Below, piece by piece: positions 16,774-26,262 of a DNA stretch of 56,483 bases. The DNA lies in assembly GCA_964456525.1 (NCBI GenBank), contig CAYWAP010000008.1, forward strand, positions 1 to 56,483, in the 5' to 3' direction. The notes beneath the pieces were generated by a model, which was not told the DNA's origin, made no database searches, and saw only the letters and a program-made list of their open reading frames with translations. The stretch comes from Onthomonas sp964456525 (lineage in GTDB: Bacteria; Bacillota; Clostridia; Oscillospirales; Oscillospiraceae). The first letter of the stretch is position 1; each line of letters opens with the position of its first letter. Made by a program: the position numbers and the translations under genes.

Positions 16774-17970
16774 TCATGGGCTGCTGTGGGCCAGCAGCCA
16801 GTCCCGCGCCTCCAGAGTTCGGTAATGAACCTCACGATCTTTTTCTCGGGTGTGGTTGATTGTGACCTCCAGACCGTACAGCACAGCCCGATCCAGATCC
16901 TCCATGACCAGCTTTCTCAGCTCCACACACCAGTCATACGGGCGGGTAGGTTCGGAGTAGTCTGCGATATACAGGATCTTTTCCAGCAAAGTCATATCCG
17001 CCTTTCCGGTGGTGTGCCAGAAAATGGCGCTGCAAATGGAATCCGGCATCCCGAAAACCGCCTTTGCCACGCCTGCGCCGCTCTTTGCATGGAGCAGGGG
17101 CAGGTTGCGCTGCTCTACCCGATCCAACAGGATACCATATTTTTGACAGCTTTTCAACTGTTGATCGAGATTCCAGTACTTGGTGCAGTCGTGGAGAATG
17201 GCGGCCCGTCTGGCGTCCTCTTCCCTGGCGCCCCAGCGGCGGGCCAGCTTGGCCGCCTCCATCTCTGTGCCCTGGATATGGGGAATGCGCTTGGCCTTCA
17301 CCATGGAGTAGGAACATGCACGCAAATCCTCCAGACTCAGACGGTGGAGGTCGGCTTGTATGCCGTACAGGCCGTGCATCAGGATGTAGCCATAGACGGA
17401 GGGGTCAAGGAACTGCCGCCCCGTCCCAGCCAGCAGCTTCTCCCGCAATTCGGTGGAGGAAATCTCCACCATGCCGGGCGGGGTGAAGGTGGCGACCCGG
17501 GCGCCGTATGCCTGCTCCAGAAACGCCTTTTGTGCGCCAAAGCGCGCCTCGTCTCCTGACCCCCGGGCAAAGGCGGCAATGTTGGCGCACCGGCAGATGA
17601 TGTCGGGCCGGTACCACTGGTGCAATGTCAGGAACATATCCGTACCCATAAACAGCCACAGCTCGTCCTCCGGGTATTCCTCCCGCAGGGCCAGCAGGGT
17701 ATCTGCCGTATAACTCTTGCCCTCACGGCGCAGCTCGATGTCTGAAACCCAGGCCCGCTTGCCAAGGTTCAGCCGGTCCGCGGCGATCCGGGTCATTTCC
17801 AGACGCTGCTGCGGGGTGGGGGAGCCGGTTGGCACGGTCTTATGGGGCGGGGTTCGGTCTGGAATGAGAACCAAACGATCCAAACCCAGCGCCTGGGTGA
17901 CATATTGGGCAGCCGCCATGTGGCCTGCGTGAGGGGGGTTGAAGGTGCCGCCGTAAATTCCAATCTTCAT
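16774..17970 (-). CDS. nadD: NadD-YqeK fusion: nicotinate-nucleotide adenylyltransferase plus HD-domain Ap4A hydrolase
   Basis: One 398-residue chain contains two enzymes that are usually separate neighbours. Residues 1-195 are NadD, which adenylates nicotinate mononucleotide for NAD synthesis: GGTFNPPHAGH at 7-17 (nucleotidyl-transfer HxGH) and ISSTELR at 170-176. Residues 205-398 are a YqeK-type HD hydrolase (symmetrical diadenosine tetraphosphate cleavage in characterised members): H231 in KRIPHIQGTEMEAA, the H260-D261 pair in ILHDCTKYW, LLHAKSGAGVA, then TLLEKILYIADYSEP with the last Asp. No stop or frameshift separates the halves in this sequence. It is followed by rsfS and leuS. Confidence 0.95.
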   Translation of the reverse strand: MKIGIYGGTFNPPHAGHMAAAQYVTQALGLDRLVLIPDRTPPHKTVPTGSPTPQQRLEMTRIAADRLNLGKRAWVSDIELRREGKSYTADTLLALREEYPEDELWLFMGTDMFLTLHQWYRPDIICRCANIAAFARGSGDEARFGAQKAFLEQAYGARVATFTPPGMVEISSTELREKLLAGTGRQFLDPSVYGYILMHGLYGIQADLHRLSLEDLRACSYSMVKAKRIPHIQGTEMEAAKLARRWGAREEDARRAAILHDCTKYWNLDQQLKSCQKYGILLDRVEQRNLPLLHAKSGAGVAKAVFGMPDSICSAIFWHTTGKADMTLLEKILYIADYSEPTRPYDWCVELRKLVMEDLDRAVLYGLEVTINHTREKDREVHYRTLEARDWLLAHSSP

Positions 17971-18015
17971 CGTGCTCTGTGTGCCTTTGAAGCAGAAGGG
18001 GAATCCATTCCGCTT

Positions 18016-18255
18016 TTATTCATCGCTTGCCAGCAGCTTTACCACCACAACCACGGCGGCAATCACCGCAAGAGCGGCGGCGGTAACGGCCAGCAGTTTT
18101 TTCCGGTTGGCACGCAGCGTGGCGAGCCAGTTGATGTTCTTCATCCGGTGTACGGCGAGACCGTCATCCTCATTTGTCACGATGAAATCGCCGTAATCGC
18201 CGTCTGAGGTCTCCCAACCGGCCAGTTCCCGTTCCCAACTCTTCGGATATTCCAT
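18016..18255 (-). CDS. Small single-pass membrane protein of unknown function
   Basis: A 79-residue protein with an acidic, Trp-rich N-terminal half (EYPKSWERELAGWETSDGDY) and one C-terminal membrane segment of about 22 residues (LLAVTAAALAVIAAVVVVVK). The topology looks tail-anchored. ATG at 18255 is chosen because GGAGG lies nine bases before it; the ATG at 18270 would overlap that site. It sits between yhbY and nadD-yqeK on the same strand. I do not recognise the family. Confidence 0.65.
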   Translation of the reverse strand: MEYPKSWERELAGWETSDGDYGDFIVTNEDDGLAVHRMKNINWLATLRANRKKLLAVTAAALAVIAAVVVVVKLLASDE

Positions 18256-18321
18256 AAATGTTGCCTCCATTTCTCGACTGTGGGTATGGTGTATCTATAA
18301 CTTCCGCAAAGGGATAGCGCC

Positions 18322-18660
18322 TTATTCGTACTTTTTCCCAGCGGTTTTCTTCTGTTTGGGCTGAACCAGATTGATGCACTGATTGCCCAGCTTATGGCTG
18401 TGGCGATAGAGGACAAAACAGTTGCCAATCACCTGAACCGGCTCCGAACGCGTGGCCTTGGCCAGTTGGGTGCAGGCTTCGCGGGCGGACAACATGCTGT
18501 TTTCCAGCACTCTGCACTTAATCAACTCCCGGGCTTCCAGGGCGTCGTCCGCCTGCTGGATTAAATTCCGGTTCATATCACCCTTTCCGATGGTCAGGAT
18601 GACATCCAGGGGGTTTGCCAGGGCGCGCAGTTGTGCGCGCTGCTTACTCGATAATTCCAT
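18322..18660 (-). CDS. yhbY: YhbY-family RNA-binding protein (CRM domain)
   Basis: A 112-residue CRM-domain protein. It begins LSSKQRAQLRALANPLDVIL, and the expected GxxG loop region reads TIGKGDMNRNLIQQADDAL; ARELIKCRVLENS and GNCFVLYRHSHK follow. Family members bind pre-50S ribosomal particles. The C-terminus carries a short Lys-rich tail (KQKKTAGKKYE). ATG at 18660 follows GAGGAGA. Confidence 0.93.
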   Translation of the reverse strand: MELSSKQRAQLRALANPLDVILTIGKGDMNRNLIQQADDALEARELIKCRVLENSMLSAREACTQLAKATRSEPVQVIGNCFVLYRHSHKLGNQCINLVQPKQKKTAGKKYE

Positions 18661-18769
18661 TGAAAACTCTCCTCATGTTAAGCCTTGTTGTAGCTCTTTG
18701 CTTTCCCTGGGGCGGGAGCAGTTCCGCGGACTGCCCCGTCCCAGGGCTTCCGGGCACGTCTTTGGCCCC

Positions 18770-19228
18770 TCAATGAACGCCGTCAAGTACTGTAAGCTCA
18801 TAAAACTTTACAGCGCCGTTGACTTCGGCTTCTGTCGGGTGCTGTTTTTTCAAGCCGTCAAACAGGCGCAAGGGACCAAAGCTATAATGGCCCATACAGC
18901 CGTAAACACCAAGGATTTCAGCACCTTTTCCCGTCGCCGCGTCCACCAGAGGCTGTATGTACTTGTTGTGGGATGTGGGTGAACCACATGTGTAAAGGAA
19001 AAACACTTTCTTACCTTCCGGCAGCCAGTTGATTGCCCGGGCAACCTCGGGATAGACCTTTTCCCCGCTCACGCCGGTGGCAAAACCCACGGCGTCATAA
19101 CTGCTCAAATCCATGCCGGTCACATAATGGGCGTTGATCAGGGTCACGGGATTTCGGGCGGCAATGGCGTTCAGCAGCTTTTTGGTGTTGCCCTTATGCT
19201 TGGAACGGTAAATGATAGCGACTTTCAT
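18770..19228 (-). CDS. Flavodoxin-family protein
   Basis: A 152-residue flavodoxin-fold protein. MKVAIIYRSKHKGNTKKLL gives the FMN phosphate loop (SKHKGNT). SSYDAVGFATGVSGEK and KKVFFLYTCGSP are the other two flavin-contact segments. It is expected to carry low-potential electrons or act as a small FMN-dependent reductase; the partner is unknown. ATG at 19228 is preferred over an in-frame TTG at 19234 because of GGGAG at the correct spacing. Confidence 0.88.
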   Translation of the reverse strand: MKVAIIYRSKHKGNTKKLLNAIAARNPVTLINAHYVTGMDLSSYDAVGFATGVSGEKVYPEVARAINWLPEGKKVFFLYTCGSPTSHNKYIQPLVDAATGKGAEILGVYGCMGHYSFGPLRLFDGLKKQHPTEAEVNGAVKFYELTVLDGVH

Positions 19229-19286
19229 ACTCAATCCATCTCCCTTTCTCGGACAATGTTTTTAAGGGCCATCCAGCCGATGGGGT

Positions 19287-19886
19287 TCACCTCTTTTGAT
19301 AGGCGTCCAACTCCGCAGCAAAGGCTCTCAGAGCGTTTCCGCGGTGGGAGATTTTGTGTTTTTCCTCAGCGGACAGTTGAGCAAAGGTCTTCTTCAACTG
19401 GGGGACAAAGAAAATCGGGTCATATCCAAAACCGTCCTGCCCCATGGGGGCAAAGGCGACGGAGCCTGCACACTGCCCCTCAGCGGTGAGCACATCGCCG
19501 TTGGGGAAGCAGCAGGCGATGGCACAGGTAAAGTGGCAGGTTCGGGGTGTCTGGCCCCGCATGGACTGGAGGAGCAGCTGTATCCGCTGGAGATCGTTAA
19601 GCTCCGGGCCGCCGTAGCGGGCGGAGTAGATACCGGGGGCGCCGTTCAAAGCGTCCACGCACAGTCCGGAGTCGTCCGCAATGGCAGCCAGTCCGCTGGC
19701 CTCCATCATGGCCATGGCCTTGATCCGGGCGTTCTCGGCAAAGGTGGCGCCGGTTTCCTCCGGCTCCAGATCCAGCCCCAGCTCGGAGGGGAGGACAAGC
19801 TCCAGCCCAAACGGGTCTAAAATTTCCTGAAACTCTTTCAACTTCGCCGGATTGTGGCTGGCAAGTACAAATCTCATCTCACTCAT
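19287..19886 (-). CDS. rdgB: XTP/dITP pyrophosphatase (non-canonical purine NTPase)
   Basis: A 199-residue Ham1/RdgB-type enzyme that hydrolyses ITP, dITP and XTP to monophosphates and keeps deaminated purines out of nucleic acids. Motifs are FVLASHNPAKLKEFQEIL (SxNxxK loop), ETGATFAENARIKA, AIADDSGLCVDALNGAPGIY (metal-binding Asp pair), SARYGG and PMGQDGFGYDPIFF. ATG at 19886 overlaps the rph stop (ATGAGTGA), so the two are translationally coupled; a longer frame to 19934 lies within rph. Confidence 0.95.
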   Translation of the reverse strand: MSEMRFVLASHNPAKLKEFQEILDPFGLELVLPSELGLDLEPEETGATFAENARIKAMAMMEASGLAAIADDSGLCVDALNGAPGIYSARYGGPELNDLQRIQLLLQSMRGQTPRTCHFTCAIACCFPNGDVLTAEGQCAGSVAFAPMGQDGFGYDPIFFVPQLKKTFAQLSAEEKHKISHRGNALRAFAAELDAYQKR

Positions 19887-20631
19887 GCTGATCCCCCTCT
19901 GATAAAAGCGTTGTTTCGCCGTCCAGCACGGCATTTTGCAGGGCTATCAGCCGGCGGATTCCCTTCTGGCACAGCTGCACCAGCTCCTGCTGCTCGCTGA
20001 GGGTAAAGGAGCGGCCCTCGCCGGTGCCCTGAATCTCGATGAGCGCCCCATCCTCCGTCATCACGCAGTTTAAATCCACCTGTGCGTTGGAGTCCTCGTA
20101 GTACTGCAAATCCAGCATGGGGGTGTCTTGGACAATCCCTGCGGAAACCGCCGCCACGCTGTGAACAATCGGGTCCTCCGTCAGTACGCCCTCTGCCAGC
20201 AGTTTCCGGCAAGCCAGACGCAGCGCCACAAAGCCGCCGGTGATGGAGGCGGTGCGGGTGCCGCCATCGCCCTGAAGGACATCGCAGTCGATAGTGATGG
20301 TGTGGTCTCCCAGCTTGCTCATGTCTACGGCTGCGCGGAGGCTGCGGCCGATCAGGCGCTGAATCTCAGCCGCACGGCCATTCAGCTTGAGCTTGCTGAC
20401 ATCCCGGCGGGAGCGGGTGCGGTTGGCCCGGGGCAGCATGGAATACTCCGCCGTCACCCAGCCGTGCCCCTCCGGCACATGGGGCGGGGCGCCGCTCTCA
20501 ACGGAGGCGGTGATATAGACTGTGGTCTTGCCGCACTTTACCAGGACACTGCCCTCGGCAAAGGCGTTGATATTGGGAATGATTTCAAAAGGGCGCATTT
20601 CATCCAATGCGCGGCCATCTAAACGTGTCAT
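19879..20631 (-). CDS. rph: Ribonuclease PH
   Basis: A 250-residue phosphorolytic 3'-exoribonuclease that trims tRNA 3' ends. Typical blocks are the start MTRLDGRALDEMRPFEI, EGHGWVTAEYSMLPRANRTR, RAAEIQRLIGRSLRAAVD, ITIDCDVLQGDGGTRTASIT and an EIQGTGEGRSFTLSEQQELV segment. ATG at 20631. It is coupled to rdgB through overlapping stop and start, a common Firmicutes pairing. Confidence 0.97.
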   Translation of the reverse strand: MTRLDGRALDEMRPFEIIPNINAFAEGSVLVKCGKTTVYITASVESGAPPHVPEGHGWVTAEYSMLPRANRTRSRRDVSKLKLNGRAAEIQRLIGRSLRAAVDMSKLGDHTITIDCDVLQGDGGTRTASITGGFVALRLACRKLLAEGVLTEDPIVHSVAAVSAGIVQDTPMLDLQYYEDSNAQVDLNCVMTEDGALIEIQGTGEGRSFTLSEQQELVQLCQKGIRRLIALQNAVLDGETTLLSEGDQHE

Positions 20632-20728
20632 AATTGGGTTCCTCCCTCATCCTGGGCTGACATCTGCCCGGCAGGGGGCGGTTTGGTATCATCTGTCCTG
20701 CAATCGCCCCGTATCCGCAGCGTCCTTT

Positions 20729-21595
20729 TCAGATCAGAGCCTCCACAAACTCGTGGGCGTCAAAGGCTTTCAGATCGTCAATGCCCTCGCCGACGCCGGC
20801 AAACTTGACGGGGACGTTCAGCTCCTGGGCGATGGCGATGGCGATGCCGCCCTTGGCCGTGCCGTCCAGCTTGGTCAGGACAATGCCGGTGATGCCGCAG
20901 GTATCCTTGAACTGCTTGGCCTGGGTCAGTCCGTTCTGGCCGGTGGTGGCGTCCAGCACCAGCAGCACTTCCTTGTCGGCGGAGGGACACTCTCGCTGGA
21001 TGACGCGGGACATCTTGTTCAGCTCGTTCATCAGATTCTGTTTGTTGTGCAGCCGGCCGGCGGTATCCACCAAAACCACGTCGATCTTCCTGGCCTTGGC
21101 GGAGCAGATGGCGTCGAACACCACGGCGGCCGGGTCTGCCCCCTCGCCCTGCTTCACAATGGGCACATTGCAGCGCTCGGCCCAGATGGACAGCTGCTCC
21201 GAGGCGGCGGCACGGAAGGTGTCCCCAGCGGCAAACAGGACGCTTTTGCCGTCGGCCTTCAATCCGGCGCCGATTTTCCCGATCGTGGTGGTTTTTCCCA
21301 CACCGTTTACGCCGATGAACAGAACAACGGATGGCTGGGTGTGAATGCACAGCTGGTTGCTCCCCACATCCAACATTTCCGCGAGAATCTGCTTCATACA
21401 CTCACGGGCCCGGTCTCTGTCGGTGATGCGCTGTTCCTTGACGCGCCGTCTCAGCTCATCGACGGCCTTCATGGTGGTGGGGACGCCCATATCCGCCATA
21501 ATCAGGCTGGTTTCCAGCTCGTCATAGAAGTCGTCGTCCAGCTTTCCTCTTATGCCGAAGATGCCAATTTTCTTAATTTTATCAAAGAATCCCAT
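20729..21595 (-). CDS. ftsY: Signal recognition particle receptor FtsY
   Basis: A 288-residue SRP-family GTPase that docks the SRP-ribosome complex at the membrane. The N domain (about 1-75) is followed by the G domain: GVNGVGKTTTIGKIG (95-109), the G2 region GDTFRAAASEQL, VVLVDTAGRLHNKQNLMNEL and LTKLDGTAKGGIA. It lacks the long acidic A domain of E. coli FtsY, as is usual in Gram-positives. ATG at 21595 follows AAAGGGG, about 97 bases after smc; smc-ftsY is a conserved order. Confidence 0.97.
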   Translation of the reverse strand: MGFFDKIKKIGIFGIRGKLDDDFYDELETSLIMADMGVPTTMKAVDELRRRVKEQRITDRDRARECMKQILAEMLDVGSNQLCIHTQPSVVLFIGVNGVGKTTTIGKIGAGLKADGKSVLFAAGDTFRAAASEQLSIWAERCNVPIVKQGEGADPAAVVFDAICSAKARKIDVVLVDTAGRLHNKQNLMNELNKMSRVIQRECPSADKEVLLVLDATTGQNGLTQAKQFKDTCGITGIVLTKLDGTAKGGIAIAIAQELNVPVKFAGVGEGIDDLKAFDAHEFVEALI

Positions 21596-21691
21596 TTATA
21601 GTTCCCCTTTCAGCCCTTGCGCCAGACGCAAGGGTTGGTATCATCCGATGCCGGCAGCGCGCCCCGCTGCCAGCTTGCCGCGGCCCCGGCC

Positions 21692-24600
21692 TTATCCCGC
21701 CGGCGCGGCGTCGCTTGGCGAATCAATTCCCAGCACCTTTTCCGCCTCATTCAGGTTGATGGTCAGCATTCGGCTGACCCCCCTTTCCTGCATGGTGACG
21801 CCGTAGAGGACATCGGCCTCTTCCATCGTGCCGCGCCGGTGTGTAATGACGATAAACTGGGTGGAGCGGCTCATGGAGCGCATGTAGTGGGCAAACCGGA
21901 TGACGTTGTTGTCATCCAAAGCGGCCTCAATCTCATCCATGACGACGAAGGGGGCGGGCCGCACCTTCAAAAAGGCGAAGTACAGGGCGATGGCCACAAA
22001 GGCCCGCTCTCCGCCGGAGAGCAGCGAGAGAATTTTCAGCGTTTTTCCGGGGGGCTGAACCCGAATTTCAATATTGCAGTTCAGAATGTCCTCCGGGTCC
22101 TCCAGCTCCAGAGTGGCCTTGCCGCCGCCGAACAGCTCCTGAACGGTGTCGCTAAAGGCCTGAGCGATCTGGGAAAACTGCTCCTGAAAGATCCGCTTCA
22201 TCTCGCTGGTGATGTCGGCGATGATTTTCTCCAGCTCCGCCTTGGAGGTGGCCACATCGTCCCGCTGACCGGCTAGATAGTCGTAGCGCTCCTTCACCCG
22301 GCGGTACTCCTCAATCGCGCCCACATTGACATGGCCAAGGGCGCTTATGCTGCGTTTTAAATCCGAGATCTGGCGGCTGGCCTTTGCGGTGGAGGACAGC
22401 TCCTGCCGCAGGGGCAGCGCCGTATCATAGGTCAGCTCATAGTTTTCCCACAACTTGTCAAGCAGCTGCTTTTCCTCCATCGAGACGGCCGCTTTGCGCT
22501 GCTCCAGCACAGAGCACTCACGCTCGATGCGCAGAAGGGCCTCGTTCTGCGCCCGCGCGGATTTGTCCGCGCTCTCCCTCTGGGCTTCCAGCTCCAGCTT
22601 TCGCTGGGAGAGCGCCTTGCGCTGCCCGGAGGACTGTATCTTGCGCTCCCGGAGGGCGGCCAGCCGCGCCTCCCGCTGGGCGATCTGCTCCAGCAGTTCG
22701 GCCTCCCGGCTCTCATAGGCGGCGATCTGCCGTTCACGGCTCTCCCGATCTCCGGTGATATCCCGAGCCATGCGCTGGAGCTCGGCCAGCGCGCTGCTGG
22801 TGGCCCCTTCCTCCGCCTCCAGGGCGGCCTTTTCCACGTTCAGGGCGGCGATGGCCTCTGTCAGGGCCTGGGCCTGCTCGCGATAGGATTGCTGTCCCTG
22901 CAGTTTGGCTTCGCTTTCCGCACGGATGGCGGCGGCCTCTCCCTCTAAGCTGGCAATGCGGCTCTGGGCGGCCGCTGTCTCCGCCTCCGCCAGGGCGGCC
23001 TTTTTGGCGTTTTCCGCCAGCTCCGCCTCCCATTGGCGTTGGCTCTCCTTTAAAACGTCCAGCAGGGCCGCATACTGATTTTGTTCCCCTTCCGCCTTCA
23101 AAATCTGCTCGTCCAGGGTGCGTTTTTCCTGCTGAACGGTTTCCAGCTCGTAGGAGGCGGCCTGAGCCTCCCGCCGGAGCGTCTCCAGACGGCTGACGGC
23201 GCCGTCAAACTGCTGTTTCAGCCCGGTCTCCTGGGCGCGCAGCCGCTCAAGCTCCCCGGCGCGGGACAAAATCCCGGCGCTGCGGTTCGTAGAGCCGCCG
23301 GTCATGGAGCCGCCGGGGTTTAGAACCTGGCCGTCCAGAGTGACAATTTTAAAGCGGTGGTGGAACTGGCGCGCCATGACGATGGCGCTGTCCATATCCT
23401 GCACAATGACCACCCTGCCCAGCAGGTTGGCAAAGATGTTCTGATATTGGGGGGCGTGGCGCACCAGCTGATGGCCGATGCCCACAAAGCCCGGGTAGCG
23501 CTCCAGCCCCTGCTCCCGAAGCTGGTAGGGGCGGAGGGCCTGGATGGGCAGGAAGGTGGCGCGCCCTTCGTCCCTGCGCTTCAGGAACTGAATGGCGGCT
23601 TTGCCGTCCTCCTCCCGATCCACGACGATGTGCTGCATGGCACCGCCCAACGCGGTCTCAATGGCCAATGTGACGGCCTCATCCACACGCATCAAACTGG
23701 CGACCGGCCCGTGAATCCCCCTCAGCTGACGGCGCTGCACGGCATTCATCACGGCCTTGACCGCTCTGGTGTAGCCCTCGTACAGCTTCTCCATTTCTGA
23801 GAGCATGCGGATGCGGTTTTGCAGCCCGCCCAGCTCCAGATTCAGGCGGTTTGTGTGGTCCTCCGCCTCTTTCCGCCGCTTTTCCCGGCCCTGCAGGCGG
23901 AGTTCATGCCCGTGGATGACATTGCCGAAGGCGCTGCGTTTTTCCCGCAACTCGTCCAACGCCTTCCGGTGCGCACCGGCCTGTGTCTCCAGCTCCCTGG
24001 CCCGATCCTGATTTTCCTGTATCTGGCCTTTGAGCACGGTGTCACGGTCCAGCAAATGCTGCTCCAGAGCGCTCAGGGAGGACAGGCGGTTTCGCGCCTC
24101 GGCGGCGGTGGCGTTTTGAATGGCCTCCCGCTCCTGCAGCCGGTCAATCTGCTCGGCCAGACGGCTGGCGCCCTCCTGATTGCGGTTGGCCTCCTGACGT
24201 TTGCGATCTTCTAGCTCCTTCAGTTCACCCAAACGGGTTCGAATTTCGTCCATGCGAAGCTGCCGCTCGGCGATCTGAGCGGCAATGGAATGCTCCCGGC
24301 CGGACTGCTGTTCCAGCTCCCGGTTCAGACGCTCAGTCTGTTCGGCGTTGCTGCTGACCTGGGTTTTCAGGACCGCCAGCGAGCCGCTGATCTGGGTCTC
24401 CTGACTCTCCATCTCAGAGGTTCGTTCGGCAAGCTCCTCCAGAGTGCGCTCGTTTTCCCGCTTGCGCCGGTCCAGCTCCTCCAGCTGGGTGTAGTAGCGT
24501 TCCTGCTCCTTCGCTGTGGCGTCCCTCTGGGCGGTTGCCGTGGTGAAGTCCGTCTCCAGCTTGTGGCTTCGGGTGCGCAGTTCGTCCAGATTCTCCAGCC

Positions 24601-25288
24601 ACAGGGAAATTTCCAGTCCTTTCAGCTGGTCTCGATAGGCCAGAAACTGTTTGGCCGTTTCCGCCTGTTTGTTCAGAGGGGCAAGCTGCAATTCCAGCTC
24701 GGAAATTTTGTCCCCAATACGCAGCAGATTGTCAGCCGTATGGCTCAGCTTGCGCTCCGCCTCTTCCTTCCGGTGGCGGTACCGGGAGATCCCCGCCGCC
24801 TCCTCAAAGACGGTGCGGCGCTCCGGCCCCCGAGTGGACAGAATTTCGTCAATGCGGCCCTGACCGATGATGGAGTAGCCCTCCTTGCCAAGGCCCGTGT
24901 CCATAAACAGCTCATGGATGTCCTTTAAGCGGCAGGTGCGCCGGTTGATATAATACTCGCTCTCACCGCTGCGGTAGTAGCGGCGGGTGACCATCACTTC
25001 GCTCTCTTCCATGGCCAGCGAGCCGTCGGCATTGTCCAGAATCAGCGAGACTTCCGCATAGCCCAGGGGCTTGCGCTTGACCGTGCCGCCAAAGATGATG
25101 TCTTCCATCTTGCCCCCGCGCAGGGCGCGGGTGGACTGCTCGCCCATAACCCATCGAACCGCATCTGAAATATTCGATTTTCCGCTGCCGTTTGGCCCGA
25201 CGATGGCGGTGATGGCCTCGTCAAAGCTCAAAACGGTTTTATCCGGGAAGGATTTGAATCCCTGAATCTCCAGAGCCTTTAAATACAA
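21692..25288 (-). CDS. smc: Chromosome segregation protein SMC
   Basis: A 1198-residue SMC ATPase that forms the condensin core with ScpA/ScpB. N-terminal Walker A GPNGSGKSNI (31-40) lies within MYLKALEIQGFKSF and the following segment. Two long coiled coils flank a hinge around 510-680. The C-terminal head has the ABC signature LLSGGERAFVAIALYFAF near 1089 and Walker B PFVVMDEIEAALDD. The start is TTG at 25288, nine bases after AAGGG; it is the only start giving the conserved N-terminus. Its promoter lies about 115 bases upstream. Confidence 0.98.
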   Translation of the reverse strand: MYLKALEIQGFKSFPDKTVLSFDEAITAIVGPNGSGKSNISDAVRWVMGEQSTRALRGGKMEDIIFGGTVKRKPLGYAEVSLILDNADGSLAMEESEVMVTRRYYRSGESEYYINRRTCRLKDIHELFMDTGLGKEGYSIIGQGRIDEILSTRGPERRTVFEEAAGISRYRHRKEEAERKLSHTADNLLRIGDKISELELQLAPLNKQAETAKQFLAYRDQLKGLEISLWLENLDELRTRSHKLETDFTTATAQRDATAKEQERYYTQLEELDRRKRENERTLEELAERTSEMESQETQISGSLAVLKTQVSSNAEQTERLNRELEQQSGREHSIAAQIAERQLRMDEIRTRLGELKELEDRKRQEANRNQEGASRLAEQIDRLQEREAIQNATAAEARNRLSSLSALEQHLLDRDTVLKGQIQENQDRARELETQAGAHRKALDELREKRSAFGNVIHGHELRLQGREKRRKEAEDHTNRLNLELGGLQNRIRMLSEMEKLYEGYTRAVKAVMNAVQRRQLRGIHGPVASLMRVDEAVTLAIETALGGAMQHIVVDREEDGKAAIQFLKRRDEGRATFLPIQALRPYQLREQGLERYPGFVGIGHQLVRHAPQYQNIFANLLGRVVIVQDMDSAIVMARQFHHRFKIVTLDGQVLNPGGSMTGGSTNRSAGILSRAGELERLRAQETGLKQQFDGAVSRLETLRREAQAASYELETVQQEKRTLDEQILKAEGEQNQYAALLDVLKESQRQWEAELAENAKKAALAEAETAAAQSRIASLEGEAAAIRAESEAKLQGQQSYREQAQALTEAIAALNVEKAALEAEEGATSSALAELQRMARDITGDRESRERQIAAYESREAELLEQIAQREARLAALRERKIQSSGQRKALSQRKLELEAQRESADKSARAQNEALLRIERECSVLEQRKAAVSMEEKQLLDKLWENYELTYDTALPLRQELSSTAKASRQISDLKRSISALGHVNVGAIEEYRRVKERYDYLAGQRDDVATSKAELEKIIADITSEMKRIFQEQFSQIAQAFSDTVQELFGGGKATLELEDPEDILNCNIEIRVQPPGKTLKILSLLSGGERAFVAIALYFAFLKVRPAPFVVMDEIEAALDDNNVIRFAHYMRSMSRSTQFIVITHRRGTMEEADVLYGVTMQERGVSRMLTINLNEAEKVLGIDSPSDAAPAG

Positions 25289-25403
25289 ACAGAAACACCC
25301 TTATTCAAACTTCGTCATATATCGCAAGGGATTCCTTCCGGGCGCGGGATTGGAGCGCAACTGGATCGGATTCCCTGTGAACCTAATATGATAGGCAGTT
25401 TGC

Positions 25404-25432
25404 ATTATATCAAAATCAGAGAGAGGATGCAA
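25404..25432 (-). promoter_or_regulatory. Sigma-A promoter for the smc-ftsY block
   Basis: Minus-strand TTGCAT (25432-25427), a 17-base spacer and TATAAT (25409-25404), upstream of the smc TTG start at 25288. Confidence 0.6.
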
Positions 25433-25482
25433 TCGCTGTGCAGCAGAAATTTACCGTGCAAAACCACACTTTTTTCGATGTT

Positions 25483-26151
25483 TCACCCATCCCGGGGAAG
25501 GCTCTCGCGGTTTTGCTCCATGACATATACTGCGTCCCGGTCAAGTTTTCCCGTCTCGACGAGCACGGCCCACAGCGGCTCGGCCGGGCATCCCTCCGGC
25601 AGTTCCACGTCAGCGCCCAGCGTGAAGCCGGGGACGCTGGGCTGCCGCCCGCCCAGCAGGGCGGCATGTTCCGTTTTTATTCCCGGGGAAAAGCACAGGG
25701 TCACGTCCCCGGCCCCCCGGAGAACCGGGACGCCATTGCGCTGCTGCAAATGACCGGCCAGCCGCTCCGCGTCGGGGACGTCCAGTGAAATTGCCAGAAT
25801 GCGGTCGGAGAGGGTTTCCGCCGCTTTCAGCACATACTTTGTCACCCGGCGGGCGCAAAGCCCGACCACGGCCTGTTCCGGCGGAATCTGCGCGTGCTTC
25901 AGCATGACGAGCGCCAGCTCTGCGGCGTGCTGCTGCCACAGCTCACCTGTGGACACCACGGGGAGGCGGTCCCCCAGCCGGGCGTCGAGCATCCGCCGGA
26001 CACCGTAGCGCTCCAACACAGCCGCGCACCGGTCCAGCGTCCGGCGTTTTTCGTCGGGGAGTTCCGCCCGGATCAGCGGCACGCCGCAGATGCGTTCCTC
26101 GTAAAACCGGGGGAAGCGCCGGTGGGACAGGACGGTGTAGGCATATTGCAT
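25483..26151 (-). CDS. Conserved-looking protein of unknown function
   Basis: A 222-residue soluble protein with alternating helix and strand pattern (DAERLAGHLQQRNGVPVLRG and the preceding RILAISLDVP look like parts of a Rossmann-type domain). No signal peptide, membrane segment or known catalytic motif is seen. ATG at 26151 is chosen because AAGGTGG lies nine bases upstream; an in-frame TTG at 26157 is too close to that site. It stands upstream of smc on the same strand and is divergent from the oxidoreductase gene. I cannot assign a function. Confidence 0.6.
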   Translation of the reverse strand: MQYAYTVLSHRRFPRFYEERICGVPLIRAELPDEKRRTLDRCAAVLERYGVRRMLDARLGDRLPVVSTGELWQQHAAELALVMLKHAQIPPEQAVVGLCARRVTKYVLKAAETLSDRILAISLDVPDAERLAGHLQQRNGVPVLRGAGDVTLCFSPGIKTEHAALLGGRQPSVPGFTLGADVELPEGCPAEPLWAVLVETGKLDRDAVYVMEQNRESLPRDG

Positions 26152-26262
26152 GGACAAGAACCACCTTACTCAGGAACCGGAGGGAGAGCGTTTTTTGCCG
26201 ATTTGGGACGGCATGAATTGTGAATGGAGAAAAAGTGTGTTAAACTATCCTGGGTGATAAAT

